This document shows positions 1-7,860 of a stretch of DNA of 43,504 bases, piece after piece (positions within the stretch are counted from its first letter, which is position 1; every line of letters starts with the position of its first letter). Below the pieces are notes generated by a model. The model saw only the letters and a program-made list of their open reading frames with translations, was not told the origin of the DNA and searched no databases. The position numbers and the translations under genes are program-made. This stretch comes from JAYZDP01 sp036337765 (GTDB lineage: Bacteria > Acidobacteriota > Thermoanaerobaculia > Multivoradales > Multivoraceae). The stretch lies in the NCBI GenBank assembly GCA_036337765.1, contig JAYZDP010000103.1, positions 1-43,504 on the forward strand. Direction: 5' to 3'.

Positions 1-264
1 TGCGCTGGACGAGAGCGAGTCTGCCACTTGAACCCCTCGCCCTTGTCTTGGGGTCGGCAACGAACTGCACACAGTAGGACGCCCCAAAGGAGCAGCATCG
101 CGTGGTGAGCGCAAGAACTCCCAGTGGTCGCCGAAGGGCGACTTGACGTGGAGCGGACGCTCCTAACCCGGGACTCCACCTAGGGTCACCTTCCCCAATG
201 CCGCTGACAGCGGCATGCTACGAAGAATCATTTTGAGCGGATCCACTATGTCATGTAAACGCCT
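1..264. other. Noncoding stretch before uppP, no gene recognised
   Basis: I see no convincing reading frame and no tRNA, tmRNA or RNase P signature here. The only clear structure is a perfect 8-bp stem with a 3-base loop (ATGCCGCT-GAC-AGCGGCAT) at 198-216. It lies 48 bases beyond the uppP stop, without a following T-run on either strand. It could be a weak terminator or processing hairpin for uppP, or for whatever lies to the left of the window. Confidence 0.4.
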
Positions 265-1059
265 CTATCGAGTCACCCACAGGATCGCCACGCCGAGTGC
301 GATCCGATACACCACGAACCCCGTCAGGGATCGGGTTCTGACGAAGCCCAGAAACAGGTGGATGACGACCAGGGCGGTCAGCCCCGAAACCGCGAGCACG
401 ATCGACAACTCGAAGAGCAATCGTGCCGACACGCCCGTGGACAACAACCCAAGTGCCTCGTAGCCGCCAGCCGCGGCGCTGACCGGGATCGCAAGCAGGA
501 AGGAGAAGCGCGCGGCCTCCTCTCGACTGAGGTTGCGAAACAGCCCGGCCGTCATGGTCACGCCCGAACGCGAAACGCCTGGCACCAGTGCCAGGGCCTG
601 CGCAGCGCCGATCCAGAGCGCATCGCGACCCGTCATGTCCGATCTGGCCCGGACACGGCCGCCGAGGCGGTCGGCGAGGGCCAGAAGCACGCCGAAGCCG
701 ATCGAGGTCGCGGCGATCACGGTCGCCTGCCGGGCGAGGGTCGCGATCAGATCACGCACCAGAAAGCCGACGACGAGCACCGGAACCGAAGCGATTACCA
801 GATGTAGGAAAAGTCGCCGCTCATGGGCACTGGCGGCAGTGGGTCGCAGCCAGGCGCCCGCGAGTCGCCCAAGATCGGAACGGAAGTAGACCACCACCGC
901 GGCCAGGGTCCCGGTGTTCGCGGCAACGTCGAAAGCGAGCCCCTGATCGGGAACGTCTACGAGCCAGGGCAGAAGGATCAGATGAGCCGACGAGCTGATC
1001 GGCAGAAACTCGGTCAGGCCCTGTACGACGGCCAGGAGCACCAGGTACCACAGGCTCAT
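265..1059 (-). CDS. uppP: Undecaprenyl-diphosphatase UppP/BacA
   Basis: Integral membrane enzyme that removes a phosphate from undecaprenyl diphosphate. This recycles the lipid carrier for peptidoglycan and O-antigen-type polymers. The 264-residue length is normal for the family. Near the N-terminus is the hallmark EFLPISSSAHL motif, and in the second half the second signature, LVPGVSRSGVTM; together they form the active site. Most of the remainder is hydrophobic helices. The ATG at 1057-1059 gives the standard N-terminus (MSLWYLVLLAVVQGLTEFLP). The gene is divergent from rmlB with 74 bases between starts, so a bidirectional promoter region is likely. Its place beside nucleotide-sugar genes fits a cell-envelope polysaccharide locus. 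Confidence 0.95.
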   Translation of the reverse strand: MSLWYLVLLAVVQGLTEFLPISSSAHLILLPWLVDVPDQGLAFDVAANTGTLAAVVVYFRSDLGRLAGAWLRPTAASAHERRLFLHLVIASVPVLVVGFLVRDLIATLARQATVIAATSIGFGVLLALADRLGGRVRARSDMTGRDALWIGAAQALALVPGVSRSGVTMTAGLFRNLSREEAARFSFLLAIPVSAAAGGYEALGLLSTGVSARLLFELSIVLAVSGLTALVVIHLFLGFVRTRSLTGFVVYRIALGVAILWVTR

Positions 1060-1133
1060 CGGCGGTATAGTAACGCTCGGTTCCCGACCCCTGCGCTCCG
1101 CCGCGACGCTCTCTCCCCACCGCTCCAGGCCTC

Positions 1134-2219
1134 ATGGACACTCTGCTCATCACCGGTGGCGCCGGGTTCATCGGCTCCAACCTAGTGCGCCGTGTCCTGG
1201 CCACGAGCGAGGCTCGCGTGCTGGTGGTCGACAAGCTGACCTATGCCGGTCGACGAGAGAACCTCGAGGACGTCCTTGGCGATGCGCGCCTGGAGCTCGT
1301 CGTGGCCGACATCTGCGACCGCCAGGCGATGTCTGCGCTGTTTCGCGATCGTCGGCCCCGCGGGATTCTGAACCTCGCCGCCGAAACCCACGTCGACCGG
1401 TCGATCGACGGTCCCCGCGCGTTCGTCGAGACCAATACCCTGGGCACCTTCGAGCTGCTCGAGGCTGCGCGCGGCTGGCTCGCGACCACCGACGACGCGG
1501 CACGCCAGGCCTTCCGCTTCCTGCACGTCTCGACCGACGAGGTCTTCGGCTCGCTCGGCGCGGACGGTCTCTTTCGAGAGGACACACCGTACGACCCGAG
1601 CTCCCCCTACTCCGCCTCCAAAGCGGCCGCCGACCACCTGGTGCGCGCCTACCACCGCACCTACGGCATGCACACGCTGGTGACGAACTGCTCCAACAAC
1701 TACGGCGCCTACCAGTTCCCCGAAAAGCTCATTCCGCTGACGATTCTCAACGCCGTCGAGGGCCGCGATCTGCCGATCTACGGCGACGGCTCCAACGTGC
1801 GCGACTGGATCTATGTCGACGACCACTGTCGAGGACTGCTCGAGGTGTTCGACAACGGCGCCCCGGGCGAGACCTACAATCTCGGCGCGTCGTGCGAGCG
1901 CAGCAACCTCGAGACCGTTGAAACGCTGTGCGACGTGCTCGACGAGGTCCTGCCAGCACGCGACAACGGTGCTCTGGCCGCCAGAGGCGCCAGCTCCTAC
2001 CGCGATCTGATGACTTTCGTCGACGACCGCCCCGGCCACGATCTTCGCTACGCGGTCGACGCCTCGAAGGCGCGCGACGCCTTGGGATTCGAGCCCGCCA
2101 CCGACTTCGAGACCGGACTGCGGCGCACGGTCGAGTGGTATGTAGCCAACCGCGAGTGGTGCGAGTCGGCGCAGGCGACGGGTTATCGCCGGCCGCGTCT
2201 GGGACTGGCGACGTCGTGA
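1134..2219 (+). CDS. rmlB: dTDP-glucose 4,6-dehydratase RmlB
   Basis: Second step of dTDP-L-rhamnose synthesis: converts dTDP-glucose to dTDP-4-keto-6-deoxyglucose using bound NAD. An extended short-chain dehydrogenase of 361 residues, the usual length. It starts with the Rossmann motif TGGAGFIGSNLVRRVL. The STDEVFGSL segment follows, and then the YSASKAAADHLV catalytic Tyr-x3-Lys motif. NCSNNYGAYQFPEKLIPL and DGSNVRDWIYVDDHC are typical RmlB sequences. The ATG at 1134 puts the Rossmann strand directly at the N-terminus. The stop overlaps the start of rmlA by four bases (GTGA), indicating translational coupling. This is the first gene of an rmlB-rmlA-rmlC-DUF4301 operon. No rmlD (final reductase) is in the window. 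Confidence 0.96.
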   Translation: MDTLLITGGAGFIGSNLVRRVLATSEARVLVVDKLTYAGRRENLEDVLGDARLELVVADICDRQAMSALFRDRRPRGILNLAAETHVDRSIDGPRAFVETNTLGTFELLEAARGWLATTDDAARQAFRFLHVSTDEVFGSLGADGLFREDTPYDPSSPYSASKAAADHLVRAYHRTYGMHTLVTNCSNNYGAYQFPEKLIPLTILNAVEGRDLPIYGDGSNVRDWIYVDDHCRGLLEVFDNGAPGETYNLGASCERSNLETVETLCDVLDEVLPARDNGALAARGASSYRDLMTFVDDRPGHDLRYAVDASKARDALGFEPATDFETGLRRTVEWYVANREWCESAQATGYRRPRLGLATS

Positions 2220-3085
2220 AGGGGATCCTCCTCGCCGGCGGCTCCGGCACACGGCTCTACCCGGTCAGCCGTGCGATCTCAAAGCAGCTCGCCCCGGTGT
2301 ACGACAAGCCCATGGTCTATTACCCGTTGTCGGTACTGATGCTCGCCGGGATCCGCGACATCCTGCTGATCACCACCGAAGACGCCAGGTCGAACTTCGA
2401 ACGACTGCTCGGCGACGGTTCGCAATTCGGTCTGCGGCTGGCCTACGAGACCCAGTCACGGCCGGAGGGCATCGCCCAGGCGCTCCTCATCGGACGCGAG
2501 TTCATCGGTCGCGGCCGAGTGGCGCTGGCCCTGGGCGACAATATTTTCTACGGGCACCAGCTGCAGACCGTCCTGCGCCGGGCAAAGCGGCGCACTCATG
2601 GCGCCACCATCTTCGGCTACCGCGTGCGCGACCCCGGGCGCTACGGTGTCGTGAGCTTCGACCGCAATCGGCGAGCGGTGCGGATCGAGGAGAAGCCGGC
2701 CAAACCGAAGTCTTCGTTCGCGGTTCCAGGGCTCTACTTCTACGACAACCAGGTGGTGAAGATCGCCGAAGGCCTGGCGCCATCTGCGCGAGGAGAGCTC
2801 GAGATCACCGATGTCAACCGCGCCTACTTGCGCCGCAAGCAACTGCACGTCGAGCAGCTGGGACGAGGGATCGCCTGGCTCGACACCGGCACCCACGAAG
2901 CCCTACTGCAGGCCGCGAACTTCATCCAGGCGATCGAGCAGCGCCAGGGCCTTAAGATCGCCTGTCTGGAGGAGATCGCTTACAACCTCGGCTACATCGA
3001 CAAGCGAGCCCTTGTGCGCATCGCACGCGGCCTAGGCGAGAGCGAGTACGGCGACTATCTCCGGCGCACAGTCGAGGAGGACTGA
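2216..3085 (+). CDS. rmlA: Glucose-1-phosphate thymidylyltransferase RmlA
   Basis: Makes dTDP-glucose from dTTP and glucose-1-phosphate, the first committed step of dTDP-rhamnose synthesis. The GTG start at 2216 overlaps the rmlB stop and places the nucleotide-binding motif LLAGGSGTRLYPVSRAISKQ at the extreme N-terminus, as in characterised RmlA proteins. The same frame stays open upstream but is just the shadow of rmlB. Other family sequences are PVYDKPMVYYPLSVLML, LGDNIFYG, EEKPAKPKSSFAVPGLYFYD and a C-terminal CLEEIAYNLGYID segment. The length of 289 residues is standard. Two bases separate it from the rmlC start. Confidence 0.96.
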   Translation: MKGILLAGGSGTRLYPVSRAISKQLAPVYDKPMVYYPLSVLMLAGIRDILLITTEDARSNFERLLGDGSQFGLRLAYETQSRPEGIAQALLIGREFIGRGRVALALGDNIFYGHQLQTVLRRAKRRTHGATIFGYRVRDPGRYGVVSFDRNRRAVRIEEKPAKPKSSFAVPGLYFYDNQVVKIAEGLAPSARGELEITDVNRAYLRRKQLHVEQLGRGIAWLDTGTHEALLQAANFIQAIEQRQGLKIACLEEIAYNLGYIDKRALVRIARGLGESEYGDYLRRTVEED

Positions 3086-3087
3086 CC

Positions 3088-3642
3088 TTGCAGATCGCCC
3101 GCACTACGTTGCCGGGAGTCCTCGTCGTCGAGCCCGACGTTCACCGCGACCCACGCGGCTTCCTGTTCGAGTCCTACCACCGCCAGCGCTACGTCGACGC
3201 CGGCATCCCGGACGTTTTCGTCCAGGACAACCACTCGTGCTCGTGCTCGGGCACCTTGCGCGGACTGCATTTGCAGCGCACCAAGCCGCAGGCGAAGCTG
3301 GTGCGCACGATCCGAGGCGAGATCTTCGACGTCGCGGTCGATGTACGAGTGGGCTCGCCCACCTTCGGCCAGTGGGTCGCCGAGCTTCTGAGCGCCGACA
3401 ACTTCCGCCAGCTCTACATTCCCGCCGGCTTCGCGCACGGCTTATGCGTGCTGTCGGACGAGGCCCAGCTACACTACAAGTGCTCGAATTTCTACGACGC
3501 CGACGATGAGTTGTCGATCGCGTATGACGACCCCGACATCGGTATCGAGTGGCCGGTGCCGGATCCGTTGCTGTCGGAGCGAGACCGCAACGGGCAGCGA
3601 CTGCGCGACGCGCTCGATCTCCTTCCCCGTCATGACCCCTGA
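3088..3642 (+). CDS. rmlC: dTDP-4-dehydrorhamnose 3,5-epimerase RmlC
   Basis: Epimerises C3 and C5 of dTDP-4-keto-6-deoxyglucose to the L-lyxo sugar in dTDP-rhamnose synthesis. A cupin-fold protein of 184 residues. The catalytic-base region is GTLRGLHLQ, followed by QAKLVRTIRGEIFDVAVDVR, and then the YIPAGFAHGLCVLSD strand, all diagnostic for RmlC. It starts with TTG at 3088, two bases after the rmlA stop. No ATG or GTG in the frame would leave the N-terminal QIARTTLPGVLVVEPDVHRD intact. The 3' end overlaps the next gene by 11 bases. Confidence 0.95.
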   Translation: MQIARTTLPGVLVVEPDVHRDPRGFLFESYHRQRYVDAGIPDVFVQDNHSCSCSGTLRGLHLQRTKPQAKLVRTIRGEIFDVAVDVRVGSPTFGQWVAELLSADNFRQLYIPAGFAHGLCVLSDEAQLHYKCSNFYDADDELSIAYDDPDIGIEWPVPDPLLSERDRNGQRLRDALDLLPRHDP

Positions 3643-5128
3643 CCGCGCTCCCGTCGAGCACTCGCTCACCGACGAGGACAGGCTGGTTCTCGAGGCACAC
3701 GGCGTCTCACTCAACGAGGCCAGCCGCCAGCTACGACTGCTACGAGAGCCACCCCCGCCGATCCGGTTGGTCGGGCCGTGCACGGCGGGAAACGGCATCG
3801 AAGTTCTAGCTGACGAGCAGTGTCCCGCTCTACTCGAGGCGTGGCGCAGCGCCGCAGACGCAGGAAGACTCGTCAAGCTGGTGCCGGCATCTGGCGCGGC
3901 GACGCGGATGTTCGCTAGCCTGTCGAGGGCGCGCCACGCGTTCGCCGACTCACGACAACCGGACCCCGGCGACGCCAGCGACCTGGCCACCTTTCTCGAT
4001 CGGATCGACGATTTCGCCTTTGCCCCGACTCTTCGCGACGCGGCACCTCACGACGGCGACGAGGGTCTGCTGGATGCGCTTCTAGGCGAGGCGGGCCTCG
4101 ACTACGGTCGGCTACCCAAGGCTCTGATTCCATTTCACCGCGACGGTGAAGCGGCCAGGGCTCCGGTCGAGGAGCACCTCGCCGAGTCGTCTGAGCTGGT
4201 GCGCGACGCGACAGGGCACTGCGCCGTCCACTTCACCGTCCCGAGAGGCAGCGAACCGGCCTTCCGCCGGCGCGCCGACGGTCTGTCGGGCGACTGGGAT
4301 CTGGGCTTTTCGATCCAGGAGCCATCGACGGACACCGTCGCCGTCGATGCAGAAGCGGCGCCGTTTCGGGTCGGCGGCACGCTTTTCATGCGGCCGGGCG
4401 GGCATGGCTCGCTGCTCGTCAACCTCGCGCGCCTCGCGGCGGGCTCCAGCGCCGACCTCGTGCTGGTCAAGAACATCGACAACGTCCAGCCCCGCTCACG
4501 CCGTCAGGACGGGCTCGTCGCGCAGCGCCTACTGATCGGCAGACTCGTCGAGCTGGTCGACAACGCACACCAGCTGGTTCGCGGCCTCGCAGCGGCCGAC
4601 CCGTCGGCGATTCACGACGCGGTGGACTTTCTCGAAACTAGCTTTCTTCCCGCCTCGACCACCGCGCTCGGGCTCTCCCGCGAAGAGCTGTCCGAGCGCC
4701 TCGACCGCCCCATCCGCGTGTGCGGCATGGTGGCAAACGCTGGCGAAACCGGTGGAGGACCGTTCTGGGCCGCCGATTGCGAAGGTCTCACCACGGCCCA
4801 GATCGTCGAAACCGCCGAGGTAGGACCCTCCTCCGATCAGCAGGCGATCCTCTCCAGCTCGACGCACTTCAACCCGGTGCTCATGGCTCTGAGCCTGCGC
4901 GACTTCCGAGGCGAGCCTTACGAACTGGACCGCTACGTCGACTCTCGGCGGGCCTTCATCAGTGACAAGAATGCGGACGGACGGCCCCTGCAGGCGCTCG
5001 AGCATCCAGGCCTGTGGAACGGGTCGATGGCCGGGTGGAACACGATTTTCGTGGAGGTGCCGAAGGGCGCATTCACGCCCGTCAAGACGGTACTGGACCT
5101 GCTGAAAGCGGAGCATCAGCCGTGCTAG
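3632..5128 (+). CDS. DUF4301 family protein, possible UDPGP-type sugar nucleotidyltransferase
   Basis: A 498-residue protein whose hallmark stretches match DUF4301. These are LVKLVPASGAATRMF near residue 80, PKALIPFH, FMRPGGHGSLLVNLARL, VLVKNIDNV, RVCGMVANAGETGGGPFW, THFNPVLM, and the C-terminal EHPGLWNGSMAGWNTIFVEV. The family has no assigned function that I know of. I infer a nucleotidyltransferase-like fold. The GASGAATRM-type loop resembles a pyrophosphorylase nucleotide loop, and the pair RPGGHGSL...KNIDNV closely resembles the PPGHGD...NxDNLG motif of UDPGP-family uridylyltransferases. The ATG at 3632 lies inside the end of rmlC (11-base overlap), so it is co-translated with the rhamnose genes. 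This supports a role in activated-sugar metabolism. The family call is firm; the activity is inference. Confidence 0.85.
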   Translation: MTPDRAPVEHSLTDEDRLVLEAHGVSLNEASRQLRLLREPPPPIRLVGPCTAGNGIEVLADEQCPALLEAWRSAADAGRLVKLVPASGAATRMFASLSRARHAFADSRQPDPGDASDLATFLDRIDDFAFAPTLRDAAPHDGDEGLLDALLGEAGLDYGRLPKALIPFHRDGEAARAPVEEHLAESSELVRDATGHCAVHFTVPRGSEPAFRRRADGLSGDWDLGFSIQEPSTDTVAVDAEAAPFRVGGTLFMRPGGHGSLLVNLARLAAGSSADLVLVKNIDNVQPRSRRQDGLVAQRLLIGRLVELVDNAHQLVRGLAAADPSAIHDAVDFLETSFLPASTTALGLSREELSERLDRPIRVCGMVANAGETGGGPFWAADCEGLTTAQIVETAEVGPSSDQQAILSSSTHFNPVLMALSLRDFRGEPYELDRYVDSRRAFISDKNADGRPLQALEHPGLWNGSMAGWNTIFVEVPKGAFTPVKTVLDLLKAEHQPC

Positions 5129-5182
5129 CATCTGCGCCGCCCGCAGGCCCAGGCGCGGAGAAAACGACAAGGAGTTGCGGAA

Positions 5183-5485
5183 ATGCCGGACTTTGTAAAG
5201 CCGAAGACATGGGACTTCGGAGCCCTCGTCGTCGCCGGTGCCGGCGCCGTTCTTTCAGGCGCGAACCTTGCCGCTTCGAACTCCGCGACCGCGTCGGGAT
5301 CGATCTCCGGAACCACGACCACGATCTTCGTCGTCGTGCAGCTTGCGATCTGCTGCCTCAGCCTGATGATGCTCGGCAAGACCGCCAAGGAAGGCACCCT
5401 CTGGGGCAACCTGTTCGCCGTGGGTGGCTGCTTCGTCGGCATGGGAGGGGTACTGCTCGCCTCCGCCCTGTGGGCACTGTCATAG
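5183..5485 (+). CDS. Small two-to-three-helix membrane protein, unknown function
   Basis: 100 residues. A short polar N-terminus (MPDFVKPKTWDFGALVVAGA) leads into a first hydrophobic segment at about residues 12-32. A Ser/Thr/Gly-rich linker follows (residues 33-46). Two more hydrophobic helices lie at about 47-66 and 76-98, joined by GKTAKEGTLWGN. A good Shine-Dalgarno (AAGGAG) sits at about 5168-5173 before the ATG. It stands 54 bases after the DUF4301 gene and 58 bases before the TVP38-like gene, so it may be transcribed with either. I do not recognise the family. Confidence 0.7.
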   Translation: MPDFVKPKTWDFGALVVAGAGAVLSGANLAASNSATASGSISGTTTTIFVVVQLAICCLSLMMLGKTAKEGTLWGNLFAVGGCFVGMGGVLLASALWALS

Positions 5486-5543
5486 CAGAGCCCATCCGGC
5501 GCCGACATCGGACCCGTATCCACTTCGTGACCGGGGAGCGCGC

Positions 5544-6251
5544 CTGAACAGCCGCTGGCTCAAGGCCGGCACCATCGTCGCCGGCCTCGTCGGCCTCGGC
5601 TTCGCCGCACGCTACGCCGGTGGCTACATCCTCACCTTCGCCGACTGGGTCGACGACCTCGGGTTCTGGGCGCCGTTGGTGTTCGTCGTCGGCTACGCGG
5701 TCGCCACCATCGCCTTGATCCCAGGATCGCTTCTCACCCTGGCAGCCGGCGCGATCTTCGGTCTGGGCTACGGTATGGCCTACGCCTTCCTTGGTGCTTC
5801 ATTGGGAGCCGTTGGCGCCTTCATCGTGGCTCGCTACTTCGTGCGCGACGCGATCGAGCGACGGCTCGAGGCCTATCCCCGCTTCGCCGCCGTCGACCGC
5901 GCCGTCGGCCGTGAGGGGCTAAAGATCGTCTTCCTCCTCCGACTGGTGCCGGTCTTTCCCTTTGCCTTCGGCAACTACGCCCTGGGCTTGACCAAGGTCC
6001 GCCTCGCGCACTACGCCCTGGCCTGCTTCGGCATGATCCCCGGCACCCTTCTCTACGTGTACTACGGCAAGGTCGCCGGCGATGTGGTTTCGCTCGCCGC
6101 AGGCGCCAGCGCCGAGCGCGGTACCGCTCACTACGTCGTCCTGGGGCTCGGGCTCGTCGCTACACTTCTCGTCACCGCCATGGTCACGCGCATCGCCAGC
6201 CGCGCGCTGAAGCAGGCGACAGAAGAAGAGACGTCGGCGGAAACACCATGA
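5544..6251 (+). CDS. TVP38/TMEM64 (DedA-superfamily) membrane protein
   Basis: 235 residues with several hydrophobic helices and the conserved core LIPGSLLTLAAGAIFGLGYG, followed by FIVARYFVRDAIERRL and LLRLVPVFPFAFGNYALGL, typical of TVP38/TMEM64 (SNARE-associated Golgi) proteins. The start is unusual. No ATG, GTG or TTG occurs in frame between the preceding gene and the first helix. A CTG at 5544 is preceded at five bases by GGGGAG (5533-5538), so I chose CTG. The alternative ATG at 5424 would add 40 non-membrane residues overlapping the previous gene. The 3' end overlaps the next gene by four bases (ATGA). TVP38 domains are known both next to and fused with MerA-like flavoproteins, so the two products probably work together at the membrane. 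Confidence 0.88.
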   Translation: MNSRWLKAGTIVAGLVGLGFAARYAGGYILTFADWVDDLGFWAPLVFVVGYAVATIALIPGSLLTLAAGAIFGLGYGMAYAFLGASLGAVGAFIVARYFVRDAIERRLEAYPRFAAVDRAVGREGLKIVFLLRLVPVFPFAFGNYALGLTKVRLAHYALACFGMIPGTLLYVYYGKVAGDVVSLAAGASAERGTAHYVVLGLGLVATLLVTAMVTRIASRALKQATEEETSAETP

Positions 6252-7768
6252 GCGAACCGCTCCATCCAGCACTAGACCCGCTCGACGAGCACAATCGGAC
6301 CCTCCGCGACCACGTCCACCCGACCGACTGGACCAACCCAGAGCCTGCCGACCGCTACCACATGGTGGTCATCGGCGCCGGGACCGCCGGCCTCGTCACC
6401 GCTGTCGTCGCCGCTGGGCTCGGCGCCCGGGTGGCGCTCGTCGAGCGCGACCTGATGGGCGGAGACTGTCTCAACGTCGGCTGTGTGCCCTCGAAGGGCG
6501 TGATCGGTGCAGCGAGGGCCTGGCACGCGGCGCGCAGCGGCGCCGCCTTCGGGGCGCCGGTGGCGACTGAAGAGGGCGATTTCGCGACCGCGATGGAGCG
6601 CATGCGGCGACTCCGTGCCGGGATCAGCCACCTCGATTCTGCCGCCCGCTTCCGCGATCTCGGAGTCGACGTCTTTCTCGGCAAGGGCAGGTTCGTGGAT
6701 CGATCGACGGTCGAGGTCGGCGGGGCGCGGCTGCGCTTTTGCAAGGCCACGATCGCGACCGGAGCACGTGCCGCCGCTCCGCCGATTCCCGGCCTCGCAG
6801 ATGTCGACTATCTGACCAACGAGACGGTGTTCTCGCTGACCAAGCTGCCCGAGAGCTTCGGCATCATCGGGGCCGGCCCGATCGGATGCGAGTTGGCCCA
6901 GTCTTTCGCTCGCTTCGGCTCGAATACGACGCTGCTCGACGTAGCGCCTCAGGTACTCATTCGTGAGGACCCCGACGCAGCGCTCATCGTGCAGGACGCC
7001 TTGGTCGCCGAGGGTGTGGCACTCGAGCTCGGGGCACGCATTCAGGCGGTCGAAGCACGCGGCGGCAAGAAGGTCGTACGCTACGAGACTGACGACGGCG
7101 CGCACGAAGTCGAGGTCGATCAACTGCTCGTGGCGGTCGGGAGGGCGCCCAACGTGGAAGGCCTCGAGCTCGAGGCGGCCGGCGTCGAGTACGACAAGAC
7201 CGGAGTCCATGTCGACGGCAAGCTGCGAACCTCCAACCGGCGCATCTTCGCCGCTGGCGACATCACGCCGCTTCTCAAGTTCACCCACCTGGCCGACGCC
7301 CATGCAGGCATCGTCATCCGCAACGCCTTCTTCTTCGGCCGAGCGCGTCATCAGAACCTCGTCGTACCGTGGTGCACGTACACGAGCCCCGAGATCGCAC
7401 ACGTCGGGCTGTACGAGAAGGATCTGGTCGCAGAGGGCAAGAAACCTCAGCTCATCACCGTCCCCATGGCTGAGGTCGACAGAGCCGTGCTCGACGGCCA
7501 GGATGCGGGCTTTCTCCGGCTGGTCCTCGAAGCGGGCTCCGACCGTATCGTCGGTGCAACCCTCGTTGCCGAGCACGCCGGAGACATGATCGGGGAGGCC
7601 GCGGTCGCGATCACTCACCGCATCCCGATCGGCAAGATCGGCGCGACCATCCACCCGTATCCGACGCAGGGCGAGGTCTATCGCAAGGCCGCGAACGTCT
7701 GGGTCAAGGGACGACTGACGCCCACCGCGAAGCGGTTCTTGGACTTCTGGTTCCGTCTCTTCAGATGA
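6248..7768 (+). CDS. MerA-like FAD-dependent pyridine nucleotide-disulfide oxidoreductase
   Basis: 506 residues in the class I flavoprotein disulfide reductase family. After a polar N-terminal extension (about 37 residues) comes the FAD motif MVVIGAGTAGLVTAVVAAG. The redox-active disulfide GGDCLNVGCVPSK follows, then an NAD(P)H motif (SFGIIGAGPIGCELAQSFARFG). Next is the second FAD contact, RIFAAGDIT, and the C-terminal dimerisation HPYPTQGEVYRKAAN with the catalytic His. It resembles mercuric reductase but lacks both the N-terminal heavy-metal domain and the C-terminal vicinal cysteines, so mercury reduction is unlikely. It is translationally coupled to the TVP38-like gene by ATGA, suggesting a membrane-partnered oxidoreductase of unknown substrate. 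Confidence 0.93.
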   Translation: MSEPLHPALDPLDEHNRTLRDHVHPTDWTNPEPADRYHMVVIGAGTAGLVTAVVAAGLGARVALVERDLMGGDCLNVGCVPSKGVIGAARAWHAARSGAAFGAPVATEEGDFATAMERMRRLRAGISHLDSAARFRDLGVDVFLGKGRFVDRSTVEVGGARLRFCKATIATGARAAAPPIPGLADVDYLTNETVFSLTKLPESFGIIGAGPIGCELAQSFARFGSNTTLLDVAPQVLIREDPDAALIVQDALVAEGVALELGARIQAVEARGGKKVVRYETDDGAHEVEVDQLLVAVGRAPNVEGLELEAAGVEYDKTGVHVDGKLRTSNRRIFAAGDITPLLKFTHLADAHAGIVIRNAFFFGRARHQNLVVPWCTYTSPEIAHVGLYEKDLVAEGKKPQLITVPMAEVDRAVLDGQDAGFLRLVLEAGSDRIVGATLVAEHAGDMIGEAAVAITHRIPIGKIGATIHPYPTQGEVYRKAANVWVKGRLTPTAKRFLDFWFRLFR

Positions 7769-7812
7769 TCGCGGGCCACTGTGAGTCAGCACCGCGACAC
7801 GCCGGCTCCTGA

Positions 7813-7832
7813 ATATCGAGAAACGTCGATAT
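7813..7832. repeat. 7-bp dyad upstream of the frameshifted gene
   Basis: ATATCGA, a 6-base spacer, then TCGATAT. The dyad sits 28 bases before the ATG at 7861 in the intergenic gap after the flavoprotein gene. It could be an operator or a leader hairpin; nothing else supports either. Confidence 0.35.
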
Positions 7833-7860
7833 GCTGTCGAGTCCGAGCCAAGGAGCCGTC

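Noticed and set aside
1..190. Possible structured RNA (tmRNA, RNase P or SRP-like)
   Set aside because: Some GC-rich hairpins and a CTCCACC string looked suggestive, but none of the conserved cores of these RNAs could be found.
578..595. Dyad CCTGGCAC-CA-GTGCCAGG
   Set aside because: Lies inside uppP over the conserved VPGVSR codons; probably a by-product of coding, not an operator.
6248..7768. Mercuric reductase (merA)
   Set aside because: No heavy-metal domain, no C-terminal Cys pair and no mer genes nearby; only the shared flavoprotein core matches.
6272..7792. 506-codon minus-strand open frame opposite the MerA-like gene
   Set aside because: Exact antisense of a gene with complete flavoprotein motifs; its translation shows no motif.
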